DNA from: Micrasema longulum
Taxonomy: Eukaryota > Arthropoda > Insecta > Trichoptera > Brachycentridae
Direction: 5' to 3'
Length of the DNA: 64,000 nucleotides
Assembly (NCBI GenBank): GCA_022494885.1
Contig: JAGVSM010001414.1
Coordinates: 1 to 64,000 of the forward strand
Shown: positions 1 through 10,960 of the stretch, piece by piece
Position numbering within the stretch: position 1 is the first letter of the stretch
How the letters are laid out: each line of letters begins with the position of its first letter
Program-made: the position numbers and the translations under genes
The notes under the pieces: generated by a model
What the model saw: only the letters and a program-made list of their open reading frames with translations
Databases searched by the model: none
What the model was told of the DNA's origin: nothing

Positions 1-3000
1 AGAAATAGTGCCGATATCAGTGAAGCTCGGTCTAGCGCCGATATACGAGCGCCAGATAATAATGCCCGCCGCGACACGCCTGCAGCGGCGGGCGCCGGGG
101 GAAACAGACCGACCGCGAAAGAAACCCGCGCCGCGAGTTCAAATGAAAGAAACTACGATTACGGCCACAGTTCGCGGACGAATAATATAGTGACGAGCAC
201 CTACGCTCGGGAGGAACCGGTCCTCCTAAAAGTGATTCCCGTCATGTTAAGTGGTCCGCGAGGACGAGTGAACGCGTACGCGTTACTAGATGAGGGATCA
301 ACCGTGACCTTGATTGACGCAAAAATAGCAAACGACATCGGCGCGCCGGGAGAGACTCGAGGATTAAAAATCCACGGTGCCGGCGGAATGTGCGTAACAG
401 ATAGTGCATCAAGAAAAGTCACAATTAAAGTGCGCGGAGTTACGGAAGATTTATTCACTCTCCGCGCAAACACAATACAGAAGCTGAGTCTGCCGCTCCA
501 GCCCGTGATTGAAGGGGAAGGCAGGATGCGACAAGTGTGCCCGCAGTTACTCATCGGCCAAGATAACGCCTCTCTCATAGTGACGAGAGAGGCACGGAGA
601 TGCGGGGAATACATCGCCTCAGTGACAGCCTTAGGAAAGGTGATACACGGTGGGCGGACCCGCCAGACTAACGCCAGCATACTAATGGCGCTTAGTACAG
701 AACAGAGACTAGAAAATCTAGTTAAACAGAATTACGCCGTCGACGCGTTAGGTATAAGTTCGACAGCCAAGATATCGCGTCAGGAGGCGCGAGCCACAGA
801 AACCATGAGAGCCACGACACGTTTCCTACCGCAAGGACGGTACGAGACAGGGCTACTGTGGAAAGACAATCGAATATGTTTACCGGATAATCGCCGTACA
901 GCGCTGAATCGATTTTTAAGCATAGAGAAAAAGTTCAGTAAAAACAGTGAATTCGCCGCGGCTTACAAGTTAAAGATTAAAGAATATCTAGACAAGGGGT
1001 ATGCCCGGGAACTGACGCTGGCTGAAAGACAAGACACTGCGAGTGGGCTTTGGTTTTTGCCGCATTTCGCAGTGACGAACGTGAATAAACCAGATAAAAT
1101 ACGGATAGTATTTGACGCCGCCAGCCGCTGCAACGGGAAGTCATTGAACGACATGTTGGCCAACGGCCCGGACCTTCTCTCATCACTTATGGGAAATATA
1201 ATGCGATTTCGCGAGGGAAAGATCGCGCTGGCAGCAGATATAAGGGAGATGTTTCTCCAAATTAAAATAAGGAAAGAAGACCAGAGGGCGCAGCTGTTCC
1301 TCTGGCGCGATAGTCCCGAAAAAGAAATTCGGGAAATGATTATGACGTCGATGACGTTCGGCGCGGCGTGTTCACCGAGCAGCGCACAGTACGTGAGAAA
1401 TCAAGTCGCAGAAGATCACGGGCAAGAGATGGCCGCCGCCAGGGATGCTGTGCGAAATAAATTCTACATGGACGACTATATGGATGCCGTAGACAGTGCA
1501 CCAGAGGCGATACAACTGCGCCACGATGTCAGCGAACTACTACGGCGGGGCGGATTCATCCTCGCGAATTGGGCGAGTAATGATCCCTCCGTAATGGAAG
1601 CGATTCCTTCAAGTCTGAGAGGGAAAAGCGCACGCGAAATAATTAGCGGAACCTCCGTAACAGAGAGGGTCCTCGGCATCAAATGGGACCCGGTGACAGA
1701 CGAGTTTCAATTTAAATTTAAAGTGTCACGGGAGGTTCCAACAGAGAGGCCTACAAAACGGCAGATGCTAAGTGAAGTTATGAGCATTTTCGATCCACTC
1801 GGGTTCGTAGGGTGTTTGACAATACGCCCGCGAATACTGCTACAAGATGTGTGGCGCTCCCACATAGAGTGGGACGAACAAGTGAATGAAGAACACGCAG
1901 AGAAATGGCGCACTTGGGTGGACATATTACGCAATACCGAATGCGCTATACCGCGGCGCGTATCGAGCGCCAAGGGCCAGCCAGTAGAGCTGCACGTATT
2001 TTCCGATGCCTCGGAGCAAGCGAGCTGCGCCGTAGCCTACATCGTGGAGGAGAACGCCGCCGGAAGAAATGCGACGTTCATGGCTAGCAAGTGCCGAGTT
2101 AGCCCGCTACGAGCGCTATCAATTCCACGCCTGGAATTACAAGCCGCGCTCATGGCCGCACGACTGGCGGCCACAATCAAGAAAGAATGCGGAAGTAATA
2201 TACGCGAAACCTACTACTGGACAGATTCTACTACGGTGCTGTGCTGGGTCCAGAGTGATTCGCGTATCTTCACGCCATTTGTAGCACACCGCCTAGGGGA
2301 AATAGATAAGCTAACGAACGCTCAAGAGTGGCGGTGGGTACCAGGAAAGAAGAACCCCGCTGATCTCGGGACGCGGGACGGCGAGATACCAGACATCTCC
2401 CCGGCCGGCATGTGGTTCAGTGGGCCGAGTTTCATAAAGAAAAATAAAAGTGAATGGCCGCCGCTCAAGATAATAACGGCGACCCCGGATACAAGCAGTG
2501 AAATAAAGTGTGCGAACAGTGCCATCGTGATGACAGCCCTCCCGGACGAAAAAAGATTTTCCTCCTGGCGGAGACTGATCAGGACTACAGCGTGGGTGTT
2601 GCGCTTCATAAACCACTGCAGGAAAAAGAATACAGGAAGCGCGACACTCATCGCCCCGGAACTCAAGGCATCAGAGAGGGCGTGGATACTTATAAGCCAG
2701 ACAGACAGTTACCACGCCGAGATAGCCGCAATTAGACGGGGGGAGTGCCTCCCGCGGAACAGCCGCCTGCTGGGTCTCACTCCCTACCTCGATAAAGATA
2801 GCGTCCTCAGAATGGGGACGCGAATTATGGAAGCCCCCGCGGTGAGCGAGCAACTAAAGGCGCCCGTCATACTGGACGGAGCGCACGCCTATACGCGTCT
2901 ATTGATAAGGCATTATCACGAGTCGCGGCAACACGCAAGTACAGAGCGGACACTCAGCGAACTCAGACAACAGTTCTTTATAACACGATTACGGACAAAT

Positions 3001-4062
3001 ATAAGGAAAATTATATACGAGTGCCGCTACTGTCGAATACAGAAGGCCCGCCCGCAGCCCCCGCTCATGGGACAGCTGCCTGCCGGCCGACTCGATCATC
3101 ACGTAAGGCCTTTTCCCCACTGTGGGGTGGACATGTTCGGGCCCGTATACGTAACTATCGGAAGACGCCGGGAGAAACGATACGGGGCCCTGTTTACGTG
3201 CATGGTTACGAGGGCCGTGCATATTGAAATTACACCGTCGTTGAGTACTGACTCGACGGTGCAGGCCCTCAGAAGGATGGCGGCCCGCAGAGGACATCCG
3301 ACAACGCTCTACTCGGACAACGGGACGACCTTCAGAGGCGCAGACAAAGAGATGGCGGCCGCCATGAAGGAACTAGCCCACGATCCCGAACTACAGAACG
3401 AGGCGACAAGGAGAGGGATCAAATGGGTGTTCAACCCGCCATCGGCGCCACACATGGGGGGAGCCTGGGAACGGCTCGTCCGGTCGATAAAGGGGGCGCT
3501 TATGGTGATTCTAAAGGAACAAGCCCCCCGAGAGGAAACGCTAATGACAGCGATAGCGGAGGCCGAGTACACAGTCAACACTCGGCCCCTAACCCACGTC
3601 TCGCTTGATAGCCGAGACGACGCTCCACTGACTCCGATGCACTTTCTCATCGGGTCGAGCGGGGCCCAGCCGCATCTGGCCGATTACAGAGACGCGCCGC
3701 CCGAACTGTGCCTCAGAAAACAATGGCGGGTGGCGCAGAAACTAGCCGACGCATTTTGGAAAAGATGGATGAGGGAATATCTCCCGACGTTGGCACAGCG
3801 ACGGAAGTGGCAACAGGCCGCCACACCGATCATGGTCGATGACCTGGTCACAATAACGGACGCCGCCCTCCCGCGGAATGAATGGCCGCGGGGACGCGTC
3901 ATAGCAGTCACACCAGGGAAGGATGGACAAGTCAGGAGCGCCCGGGTCCAGACAGCCACCGGAACCTACACACGACCCGCCGTCAAGCTCGCCGTGTTGC
4001 AGATCAAGGACGACGTCGGCGCAGAGATGCCTCCTCGGCAGGGGGGAGTGTTGCCGACGTAA
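1..4062 (+). CDS. BEL/Pao retrotransposon Gag-Pol polyprotein, C-terminal part (5' end outside window)
   Basis: The frame is open from base 1, so the protein starts upstream; the first in-frame GTG is at 190, and residue numbers here count from it. Domains in order: an aspartic protease with LLDEGST (catalytic D34, a DEG variant of the usual D-T/S-G); a reverse transcriptase of about residues 270-560 with YMDD at 426-429; an RNase H-like region beginning at FSDAS (D606); an H2C2 zinc-binding integrase module (H910, H915, C945, C948); and a DDE integrase core with D981, D1043 in YSDNGT and E1094 in GGAWE. A C-terminal domain with the W-rich segment common in BEL/Pao Pol follows. Order PR-RT-RH-IN and the integrase style are typical of BEL/Pao. 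The product would copy element RNA to DNA and integrate it. No stop or frameshift is visible over 4 kb, so the copy looks young. The stop codon lies inside the 3' LTR. GC content is clearly higher than the surroundings. Gag, the 5' LTR and the primer-binding site are not in the window. Confidence 0.93.
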   Translation, partial: RNSADISEARSSADIRAPDNNARRDTPAAAGAGGNRPTAKETRAASSNERNYDYGHSSRTNNIVTSTYAREEPVLLKVIPVMLSGPRGRVNAYALLDEGSTVTLIDAKIANDIGAPGETRGLKIHGAGGMCVTDSASRKVTIKVRGVTEDLFTLRANTIQKLSLPLQPVIEGEGRMRQVCPQLLIGQDNASLIVTREARRCGEYIASVTALGKVIHGGRTRQTNASILMALSTEQRLENLVKQNYAVDALGISSTAKISRQEARATETMRATTRFLPQGRYETGLLWKDNRICLPDNRRTALNRFLSIEKKFSKNSEFAAAYKLKIKEYLDKGYARELTLAERQDTASGLWFLPHFAVTNVNKPDKIRIVFDAASRCNGKSLNDMLANGPDLLSSLMGNIMRFREGKIALAADIREMFLQIKIRKEDQRAQLFLWRDSPEKEIREMIMTSMTFGAACSPSSAQYVRNQVAEDHGQEMAAARDAVRNKFYMDDYMDAVDSAPEAIQLRHDVSELLRRGGFILANWASNDPSVMEAIPSSLRGKSAREIISGTSVTERVLGIKWDPVTDEFQFKFKVSREVPTERPTKRQMLSEVMSIFDPLGFVGCLTIRPRILLQDVWRSHIEWDEQVNEEHAEKWRTWVDILRNTECAIPRRVSSAKGQPVELHVFSDASEQASCAVAYIVEENAAGRNATFMASKCRVSPLRALSIPRLELQAALMAARLAATIKKECGSNIRETYYWTDSTTVLCWVQSDSRIFTPFVAHRLGEIDKLTNAQEWRWVPGKKNPADLGTRDGEIPDISPAGMWFSGPSFIKKNKSEWPPLKIITATPDTSSEIKCANSAIVMTALPDEKRFSSWRRLIRTTAWVLRFINHCRKKNTGSATLIAPELKASERAWILISQTDSYHAEIAAIRRGECLPRNSRLLGLTPYLDKDSVLRMGTRIMEAPAVSEQLKAPVILDGAHAYTRLLIRHYHESRQHASTERTLSELRQQFFITRLRTNIRKIIYECRYCRIQKARPQPPLMGQLPAGRLDHHVRPFPHCGVDMFGPVYVTIGRRREKRYGALFTCMVTRAVHIEITPSLSTDSTVQALRRMAARRGHPTTLYSDNGTTFRGADKEMAAAMKELAHDPELQNEATRRGIKWVFNPPSAPHMGGAWERLVRSIKGALMVILKEQAPREETLMTAIAEAEYTVNTRPLTHVSLDSRDDAPLTPMHFLIGSSGAQPHLADYRDAPPELCLRKQWRVAQKLADAFWKRWMREYLPTLAQRRKWQQAATPIMVDDLVTITDAALPRNEWPRGRVIAVTPGKDGQVRSARVQTATGTYTRPAVKLAVLQIKDDVGAEMPPRQGGVLPT
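4037..4048 (+). promoter_or_regulatory. Polypurine tract of the BEL/Pao element
   Basis: A purine-rich run (GGCAGGGGGGAG, one pyrimidine) sits directly before the TGTTG that opens the presumed 3' LTR. This is where plus-strand DNA priming occurs in LTR retrotransposons. It lies inside the last codons of the polyprotein. Confidence 0.75.
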
Positions 4063-4930
4063 AAGCACATGCACCAACTTGGCGGCCCTTCCTGGGGCTT
4101 TAATGTAGCATAGGAGGCTTCAGTATGTGTAAGCTATCTACCACCTCCTCAATAAAGACTAGTATTTGTCACTTTCGGGGGTGGTGATCGCCATACTGAA
4201 GCCCACATATAGATTAGAATTCATGAAAATATTTGTATGCCCATAATGTGTTTTATGTTGTTCTGTATAAGTGTTGATCGCCGCGCGGTCGGCGGGGAAC
4301 TGCGGCCGGTAGCGGGAGGGTGGGGACCTTATACGTGGCGCGAGAGAGACCGATAGAGCCGGCAAATGTGCTCGCTATCTCTCTCGCCGCGTGATTGGTC
4401 AACCTAGCACCGCCCGCTATTGGCCTAGCCCACCGCCGCACGGCAAAATGTTGTATATATGGCCCCGCCGGGGAAAAATAAAGTCAGTCATCTCACCACA
4501 CTACTAAGGCTTCTTACTCTCCACTTCACCTCCCTACCTCGCTTCAAACCGGACCTCATCGCCACCTGGATTCGAACACCGCTACCCCCCTGGACTTGGA
4601 ACTCGGATACTCTTTGGATTGGGTTTTGGACCCCGGATAATTTGGACCCTTGGATACTTCCCCGGAACACACCCCGCCGTTCCCACCGACGGAGAGATAC
4701 CGGCCTTACAACCCGGTTGCCTGACTCAGGATTGCGGCCGCCAGCGCTACTCGCTAGCGACCCCGCAAGGGATCTCTAGGCGACGATACCTCCCCGGAGC
4801 TTATCGTTCGTCGGCCGAGGCCCGCCTACGCCCGGCCACTCTGCGTTTGACACCAGCACCTATAGAAATACAGTTCTTGTGACGGGCGCGATTGCTACGG
4901 ACGAAGCAGTGATCCGCCGCGTCTGTTACA
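4049..4930 (+). repeat. Probable 3' LTR of the BEL/Pao element
   Basis: It starts with TGTTGCCGACG just after the polypurine tract and ends at CGTCTGTTACA, giving the TGT...ACA ends expected of an LTR, about 880 bp. The left end is firm. The right end is a choice, because the 5' LTR is outside the window and no target duplication can be checked; GC-rich DNA of similar flavour continues to about 5195. Short frames inside it are not genes. Confidence 0.65.
4454..4482 (+). promoter_or_regulatory. LTR TATA box and polyadenylation signal
   Basis: TATATAT at 4454-4460 is followed by AATAAA at 4477-4482, a compact promoter and poly(A) layout as found in LTRs. A second AATAAA is at 4151-4156. Which one is used cannot be told from sequence. 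Confidence 0.45.
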
Positions 4931-5195
4931 GTATCGGTAAGGAAATTATTGCATGAGCCAACTTACGACCAGATCGACTTACGACCTATTTGTCGGAACC
5001 GATCGCGGTCGTAAGTCGACGAATAGCTGTAGTATTAAAACGTTTAGTTAACCTGTTGCTGTCCAAATGGGCTGGCCTATATCCGAGGGGACTGGACTTC
5101 CACCGAAGTACTGCATCTGTACTCCACTTCCGGCAGGATACCCACTTCCAGATCCGCTTCCGCCAGATCTTCCGTAAGCGGACTGCGGACTGAAA
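4931..5195. other. GC-richer flank with a 13-bp inverted repeat
   Basis: This stretch resembles the LTR in base composition and may belong to it or be flanking DNA. It holds a perfect 13-bp inverted repeat, TCGACTTACGACC at 4974-4986 and its complement at 5007-5019, plus a further direct copy of ACTTACGACC just upstream (about 4961-4970). No coding sequence was recognised. Confidence 0.5.
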
Positions 5196-5325
5196 AAAAG
5201 GAAAATAACAAAAATAAACTCAATTCGTAACCACCTCCAAATTCAATGTATTTACAAATTTATATGAATTGCATAGTTTTGTGTATGTGAACCTGCTACG
5301 ACTACGATGAAAAACAGTATTTAAT

Positions 5326-5476
5326 GTCGGCCTTGTGGTTTAGTGGTCAGCGCGTTTGCCTACCACGCAAGAGGTTTCGGGTTCGATTCCCTACATAATT
5401 GAGATAAAATATTTATTCTAAAATGGTGTTTATACACTGAAATATTTCATAGTTCCCTGGACTGACATCTGAAGCT
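5326..5476 (+). mobile_element. SINE-A, 5' part
   Basis: A tRNA-like head (GTCGGCCTTGTGGTTTAGTG) with A box and a GGTTCGATTCC B box is followed by the body shared by all SINE-A copies (ATTTCATAG..CCCTGGACTG). The anticodon loop reads CTACCAC, resembling a tRNA-Gly. It is truncated after the central body. Confidence 0.8.
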
Positions 5477-5559
5477 GAATTTACGACATGAATAATGCTC
5501 TCTTTATGGTGTTGAATTGGTTTAATTCCAACAATTTATAATTGAACGAAAAAAAGACT

Positions 5560-6423
5560 AAATGTATTATATTTGTGACACATAATGTCAAACAAACTAT
5601 GTTTAATATAAAACTTAAAGAAACAGAACTGGATCTTGTGGATACCACCGTATTTTTTAGTATAATATAAGATTCTAAGCTTCAATGTGGTCCACATTTA
5701 TCGAACAGATTTAGTTCTGCAGTCTACGCTGTTAAAAAGATTCGACATCTAACTAATGTAGAAACAGCCATGGCCTATTTCAGTTACTTCCACGGTGTCT
5801 TACAGTATACTGCTGTGGAGAAGTGCTACAGATGTTGATTCTGAGTTAGTGCTGCAGAAGAGAGCTGTTCGAGCAATTTACAATATGAATCCCAGAGAAT
5901 CGCTTAGAGATATGTTTTAAAAAATCAATATATTGACGGTCACTTGTCAATATATGTATGAAAATTTAATGTACGTACATAAAAATATTGTTGATTTTAG
6001 AAGAAACAGACATTTCCATAGGTTCAACACTAGAAATAAAGATATGCTAGTTGTGCCCACCACTGGACTGCAAAAAATTAATGATTCTTTTGACTCAAAC
6101 TGCATTCGATTCTATAATAAGGTACCTCTTGAAATTCAGGCTTTGCCATAGAAAAAAAAAAAAGATTTTGTCAAGCACAGGCTGTTTGGAAAGAGCTAGT
6201 GTAGAATTGAAGATTATCAGGACGACAGCTTGGCAATAGATTCGTGTTTATTGATTTTGATTTAAATTGTGTTCTTGATTCAAAATTATTTGTTTGATAG
6301 GTTTAATCTACTAATTATTGATTTATATTTTATATATTGATTTATATTTTTAAGTTAGAATTTTATTGACGATTATAGGAAATTCGATGAATTCTATATA
6401 AAGAATAAATAATAATAATAATA
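5560..6423 (+). pseudogene. CR1/Jockey-type LINE, RT C-terminus and 3' UTR, decayed
   Basis: Broken frames give recognisable C-terminal reverse transcriptase peptides: a DSKLQCGPH segment, KKIRHLTNVETA, QKRAVRAIYNMN-like sequence, then HRFNTRNKDMLVVPTTGLQ and CIRFYNKVPLEIQ between about 5930 and 6150. These are typical of the tail of CR1/Jockey-like LINE ORF2 proteins. Several stops and frameshifts separate the pieces, so no product is made. The copy is 5'-truncated and ends in AT-rich 3' UTR and an (AAT)n run at about 6405-6423. Confidence 0.8.
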
Positions 6424-6439
6424 GAGCGTAGAACTGATC

Positions 6440-6720
6440 ATCTTACATTCATGTAACAAAAAAATCAAGATTTTTATTTTATTTAAACACTTTTTAATGC
6501 ATATACAGTTAACATACCATAAGGGCAGCAACATCCATAAGGGCGAGCAATTTTTTCCTACATACCTAAATCGTTCAATTTGAGAAAATTAGTGGTATAT
6601 GAACATATTGTCGGTATATTTTACTATTTTCATTCTAAATCAAAATGTAAAAAACACATAAATTTAAAAAAAAAAAATTTTTTGACTTAATATCTACACT
6701 ATACTATGAAGAGAACAGGG
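6440..6720 (-). mobile_element. 3' UTR fragment of a CR1-like LINE (same family as 23330-23690 and 54410-55020)
   Basis: It shares the blocks CCTACATACC, CGTTCAATTTGAGAAAATTA and CTATACTATGAAGAGA with the other copies, read on the minus strand. No coding part is left. Confidence 0.6.
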
Positions 6721-6727
6721 GGTAAAG

Positions 6728-6800
6728 AGAGCTGAGATATGCCGCGATTGGTGTGCCAATGTAGTGCCCTATGCACCATTAGGTGCAGTAAGAGAATAAA
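6728..6800 (+). mobile_element. SINE-A 3' end fragment
   Basis: It matches the SINE-A 3' block (CGCGATTGGTGTGCCAATG, then CCCTATGCACCATTAGGTGC). The tRNA head is missing. Confidence 0.7.
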
Positions 6801-6831
6801 AAAATAACCACCAAGTGATGCTTATTAACAT

Positions 6832-7036
6832 GGTTGATGTGAAATATTTATTTAAAAAGGTGTTTGTACACTAGAATATTTTCATAGTTTCTGGACTGGT
6901 ACCTGAACAGTACGACTGATCGTCTTTATTTCATATAACAAAAATGATCAAGATAAGCTGCGATTGGTGTACCAATTCAGTGGCCTATGCACTATCAAAA
7001 GGGAATGAAAAAATAACGACGATGATGGTTATTGTT
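6832..7036 (+). mobile_element. SINE-A lacking the tRNA head
   Basis: It has the SINE-A body from GTGAAATATTTATTT through CTGGACTGGTACCTGA and AAAAATGATCAAGATA to a 3' end with ACGACGATGATGG. The promoter head is absent, so it is a 5'-truncated copy. Confidence 0.75.
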
Positions 7037-7198
7037 TTCATAAAAATTCCCTGAGTTAAATTTTTTTGTGTATTCCGTTATTTACAGTACACATATTACG
7101 TAATGTCTACGGTGTACGTACGTACGCATGCGCAACATATTATAAATAAAACACTTTGTAATTTTAAACTGCACATAAGTATAATATTAGCTAGATCA

Positions 7199-7290
7199 TA
7201 ACGAATCGGGTTGTGGTCCCATGGCTCGAATCCCACTCTACCCTAACTTGATTCCCATTTTCTAATAGTGGGTTAAAAGTTTCGGGTATT
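7199..7290 (+). mobile_element. SINE-B, internally deleted
   Basis: It begins CGAATCGGGTTGTGGTCCCA and ends with the SINE-B body (TTGATTCCCATTTTCTAATAG). Compared with the copy at 32757 it lacks the sequence between A and B boxes. Confidence 0.65.
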
Positions 7291-7297
7291 CAGAATT

Positions 7298-7366
7298 ACC
7301 CATTATCAGGTGTGTGAATATTCACTGATGTGTTAGGGTGTTTATTTTCACACCTGATGATGGGTT
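7298..7366. repeat. Imperfect hairpin
   Basis: ACCCATTATCAGGTGTG (from 7298) pairs with CACACCTGATGATGGGT (ending 7366), with one mismatch and a small bulge. It immediately follows a SINE-B copy, so it may be a small foldback element or an RNA hairpin. Confidence 0.55.
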
Positions 7367-7619
7367 CCAACTTGTTGTATTCTTAATAGTGACCGAACGA
7401 AAAAAGATTTTCTACTGAAACTAAAACCGAATTTCAGCTTCTGCTCTAAACAAAAACTTATTTAAATAGGTTAAGTCACTTTCAAACACTCAAAATCAGG
7501 CAGTTTTATTGTAAAACCGTACGAATTCATTAAAATAAGTGTTAAATAAACTGCACAATGAAATAAAAGGCATAAAATTTATGAGTTAATCTGTTTTTTT
7601 TTGCGCTTTTTGGCTCGTT

Positions 7620-7885
7620 GTTATTTTATCATCATCATAATTCCCTTTCCGTACCTAATGGTGCATATGGCACTGCATTGGTACACAAATCACAGCGTAC
7701 CTTGATTATTTTTTTATATGAAGGTAAGTAATCAGCCTTTCGCTTCAGATGCCAGTTCAGGGACTATGAAATATTATAATGTAAAATCATTTTTTTTAAT
7801 ATACATATTTCATGTTAACCATATCAGGAATCAAACCCGAGGCCTCTTGCGTTGTAGGCAAATGAGGCACCATGAGGCAGACATG
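7620..7885 (-). mobile_element. SINE-A, near full length
   Basis: Read on the minus strand it has a degenerate tRNA head with B box (7840-7880), body (CCCTGAACTGGCATCTGAAG) and the 3' end with ATGATGATAAAA. It shows the whole SINE-A layout of about 260 bp. Confidence 0.75.
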
Positions 7886-8733
7886 TTATACATGTAACTT
7901 ATTTGTAACATGTACGCTAAAGGAACTTTAATTTGTTGACATTAAGGAATAACAAGTGTGAAAGGTCTTAGAACTCAGAGTCGCGAGCTATACGATGGAC
8001 CCGAACACAGCCCAACGTTATCAGACACATCCCGACCGCAGGTTTCGGCTGAGCGGAAGTTTCGACCAATTGTTGACCAAATCCTAAACTGCGGCCAAAA
8101 CTGGCCAAAACCGAAACATCTTGTCGAAAATCAGTCACTGATATTAAATTACCTTGTAGTATTAACCTGCAGTGTAAAAGTATTGGTATGCATAAGTAGA
8201 CAAAAACCTATTGTCATTTTGAGACGAAAATTCTCTAAACTACGCTTCATTCATAAATAAATTCTTGAATGAAAGGAGGCTAAGACTTTATTTACAATCA
8301 CTAAAATACTATATGTTTTTAAACCAGGTAAATTAATATTCTTTCTTTCTCTGATTGTTTTCCAAAATAAATTAGGGGCAGATTGAAGAATGCGATAGTG
8401 AGGTCCATTGATAACTGTTCATTGTCCTGTCTGTGAAAGACAATTTGAGAACAACAAAAAACCGTACCAAGTAGACATGGGCGCCATGTTGAAAAAATCA
8501 AAGTGAAGGAATTTATCAACTTAAACAAAGAGTACATTCAGTACTTATTATCACTAAAACATTAATAATATATGTATTAATAAATAAAATATAAACATTA
8601 ATATACCTGATAGATACATAACACAATGAATGTGTAGTGTAATTTATCTTTTGAAATTTATTTAGCATTTTAATTCATTTATATCTGGCACTAGGTATAT
8701 TTGCAATTTGCATTAATTCGTTTTAATTTACGT
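7886..8733. other. No recognised gene
   Basis: Frames of up to about 100 codons exist (for example 7958-8260 on plus) but show no known motif, splice sites or repeat match. I see nothing identifiable. Confidence 0.4.
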
Positions 8734-8945
8734 AGATCAATTTTTTTTGCAACAAAGAGGGAAAACATTTTGAGATAGGAATATGACAGGTCATAAGCCC
8801 TGCAAATGCCTAGACTTTCATATTCCCTTCCCAAAATGTTTTCCCCATATTTTGCAACAAATGTTGATCTGAACAACTCCCTAGGGAGGAAATCCAGCCT
8901 ATCTTCAAAAATTTGGACACACTCAAAACATTGTTATTTCCAATT
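8734..8945 (+). repeat. Family V repeat with inverted arms
   Basis: It contains the family V core (ATGACAGGTCATAAGCCCTG) and the CTCCCTAGGGAG and ACACTCAAAACATTGTT blocks. Its left part, about 8734-8786, is complementary to about 8816-8874 (AGATCAA..GCAACAAAGAGGGAAAA versus TTTTCCCC..TTGCAAC..TTGATCT), so this copy can fold back on itself. Confidence 0.7.
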
Positions 8946-10340
8946 TACTCATATTTATTTTATATTTTCTTGTATTTTATGTGCACATACAGTATAATAT
9001 TACATAAATATATATGTATATTACTTGAATTTACAGTTCCAACTTACACAGCTTTATCTAGCAAGTCGGGACGTGAAAATAATGATAAATTGTGTCAAAT
9101 GAAATACATATTTACATATTTCTTTAAAATATTTATGCATTTTTTATATTTATGTGGTGGTAAAAGAAAAAAATGTCTGTGTCAAATACTGCAGTCATGA
9201 GCAAAAAAGGCAGTTATTTGCAAAAGTCATATGATGAGATATGACACTTTTTAGTATTTACCATTTTGATGAAAATTTAAAAAAAAAATTGTAAATAAGT
9301 AAAAACAGAGTATGTCGAATGTTTCTTAAGCATAAAACCTGTGTGTGTCATATCCTTACTGAATTTTTGCTTATGGATCTCTAGATATTTTGTTATTTCT
9401 TTGAAAACATTATTTTATAATAAACACACCTATACACTTACTCTCATAAACACACAAACACACCCTTTTGCTTTACCACAATTTCATATGGATGATTTTT
9501 ATTTAGAAACTTCGCTGGTCTGTCTTTAAACCGTATCTTTTTTATGTTATTATATCATTGTCGACATTTTGTTCCTGTAAAATAAATCAATAAATAAATA
9601 TCGTTTTTCGCCATAAATCAAAATGTTCGAAATTTTTCATAGAACATTACCTCATATTTAACTCATTTTGTGATTTTAACAGAAAAACAGTCTAATAAGA
9701 CATAAGCAATAGCTTATGACGACAGTACATATATTACTTCCATATTTCATACTTCAATTTTTAAAATAATATTGGCACAATGATCATTATCCATTGTTTT
9801 TTTCTGAAAAAACATTTCAAACAAGCTAGAAATAAGTGAATTTTGAGTTTGCGAATTTACTGATAGCGCGGGTGTGTGTGCAAGTGCTTTCCTGTAAAAA
9901 AAAGTTTATTTATTTGTGCCATTGTTATTCCCGGGGTGCGATACATTGAGTGCGCTCCACTACATAAATGACATAAATAGATGTACGTGAATAACTGATT
10001 GACAAGAAGTGGTCTACGGTGCATAAAGTTAGGGAACCTCTGGCCTAAATGCATAAATTAGTACGTAAAACATAGTTTTATGGTCTTATCAGAGAGTGCC
10101 CGCATTACTTTGACTGGCGGGGGAAATGCAATGTTATTTCGTGAAAATTGCATACATTACTCCCCTTTGTGCTGTGCCTATCTTCATATTATTTAACTAT
10201 ATACAACTGCCATTAAGCAGCGTTGCCAAACTCTGTTTCATGTGAAATTCGGTAGATCTGCAGAAAAATTGGTAGATCGCTGATGGAGAGCGGCGTTAAA
10301 AATAATGAAAACATTAAATGTTCTTATTTTTAGTACCTTT
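8946..10340. other. AT-rich DNA, nothing recognised
   Basis: Short frames only. It holds a short tract with repeated ACAAACACAC-like words near 9420-9475 and a TCGGGACGTGAAAATA block at 9066 resembling 34475. No gene, RNA or repeat boundary could be supported. Confidence 0.4.
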
Positions 10341-10344
10341 TTTT

Positions 10345-10505
10345 TCGAACCATAAGACACACTATTTCACTCTGAAAATTCTACCAAAAATTAGGGTCTT
10401 GTGGTCCGATGCGTCTTATCGTCCAAGACATTTTTTTTCCCTAAAAATCAATAGATACATTTTGAGGTGCGTCTTATAATGCGATGCGTCTAATCGATCT
10501 TATCA
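10345..10505. repeat. Possible DNA transposon end with GCGTCTTAT subterminal repeats
   Basis: GATGCGTCTTAT, GGTGCGTCTTAT and GATGCGTCTAAT occur close together, with ATAAGACACAC opposite them. Such clustered words occur near the ends of some DNA transposons. No transposase or matching terminal repeat was found. Confidence 0.3.
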
Positions 10506-10859
10506 TTTAATCAAATCGAATGTAATCATCTTTAGATTTTATCTAGGTACACCGCTATCTCAACAGAGAAGAAGGAAACAACATATACATACGAAACTCA
10601 ACCCAGAAGAAGTAATTATTTATTTTCACACATGTGCGCAACAGGAATTTACAAAAAATAACATAAATAAGTACAAATATAGTAAATGGTCACTAAAAAA
10701 AAACGACAAAAAATTATTGAAAAAAATTTAAAAAAAACAAAAAAAGGGTAGTAAATAAAAAAAATATGATAATAAATGCAAATTCAACGTAAAACTCAAT
10801 GTTACAAAAAGGATAACATGGCTGAATTACTGTTCAGTGTAAATCTCATAATAATAATA

Positions 10860-10960
10860 TCAATAATATTTGGCTGATTTATATAGCGCCATTTTTGTAA
10901 AAAATCACCCCAAGGGCGCTTTACAATAGTATATCTAAACTTACATTCTTACTAAACTTA
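10860..10960 (-). mobile_element. L2-type LINE 3' tail
   Basis: TATATAGCGCCATTTTTGT and CCAAGGGCGCTTTACAAT form the conserved roughly 60-bp tail also seen at 35185, 42395, 50262 and 62880. Orientation is minus because coding copies place this tail at their 3' ends. Confidence 0.7.

Noticed and set aside
201..4108. Many antisense and off-frame open frames over the BEL/Pao region
   Set aside because: They are shadows of one long, motif-rich plus-strand frame and have no motifs of their own.
4459..4882. Overlapping frames of 60-106 codons in the LTR
   Set aside because: They fall in non-coding LTR of high GC content, where chance frames are common, and show no domain.
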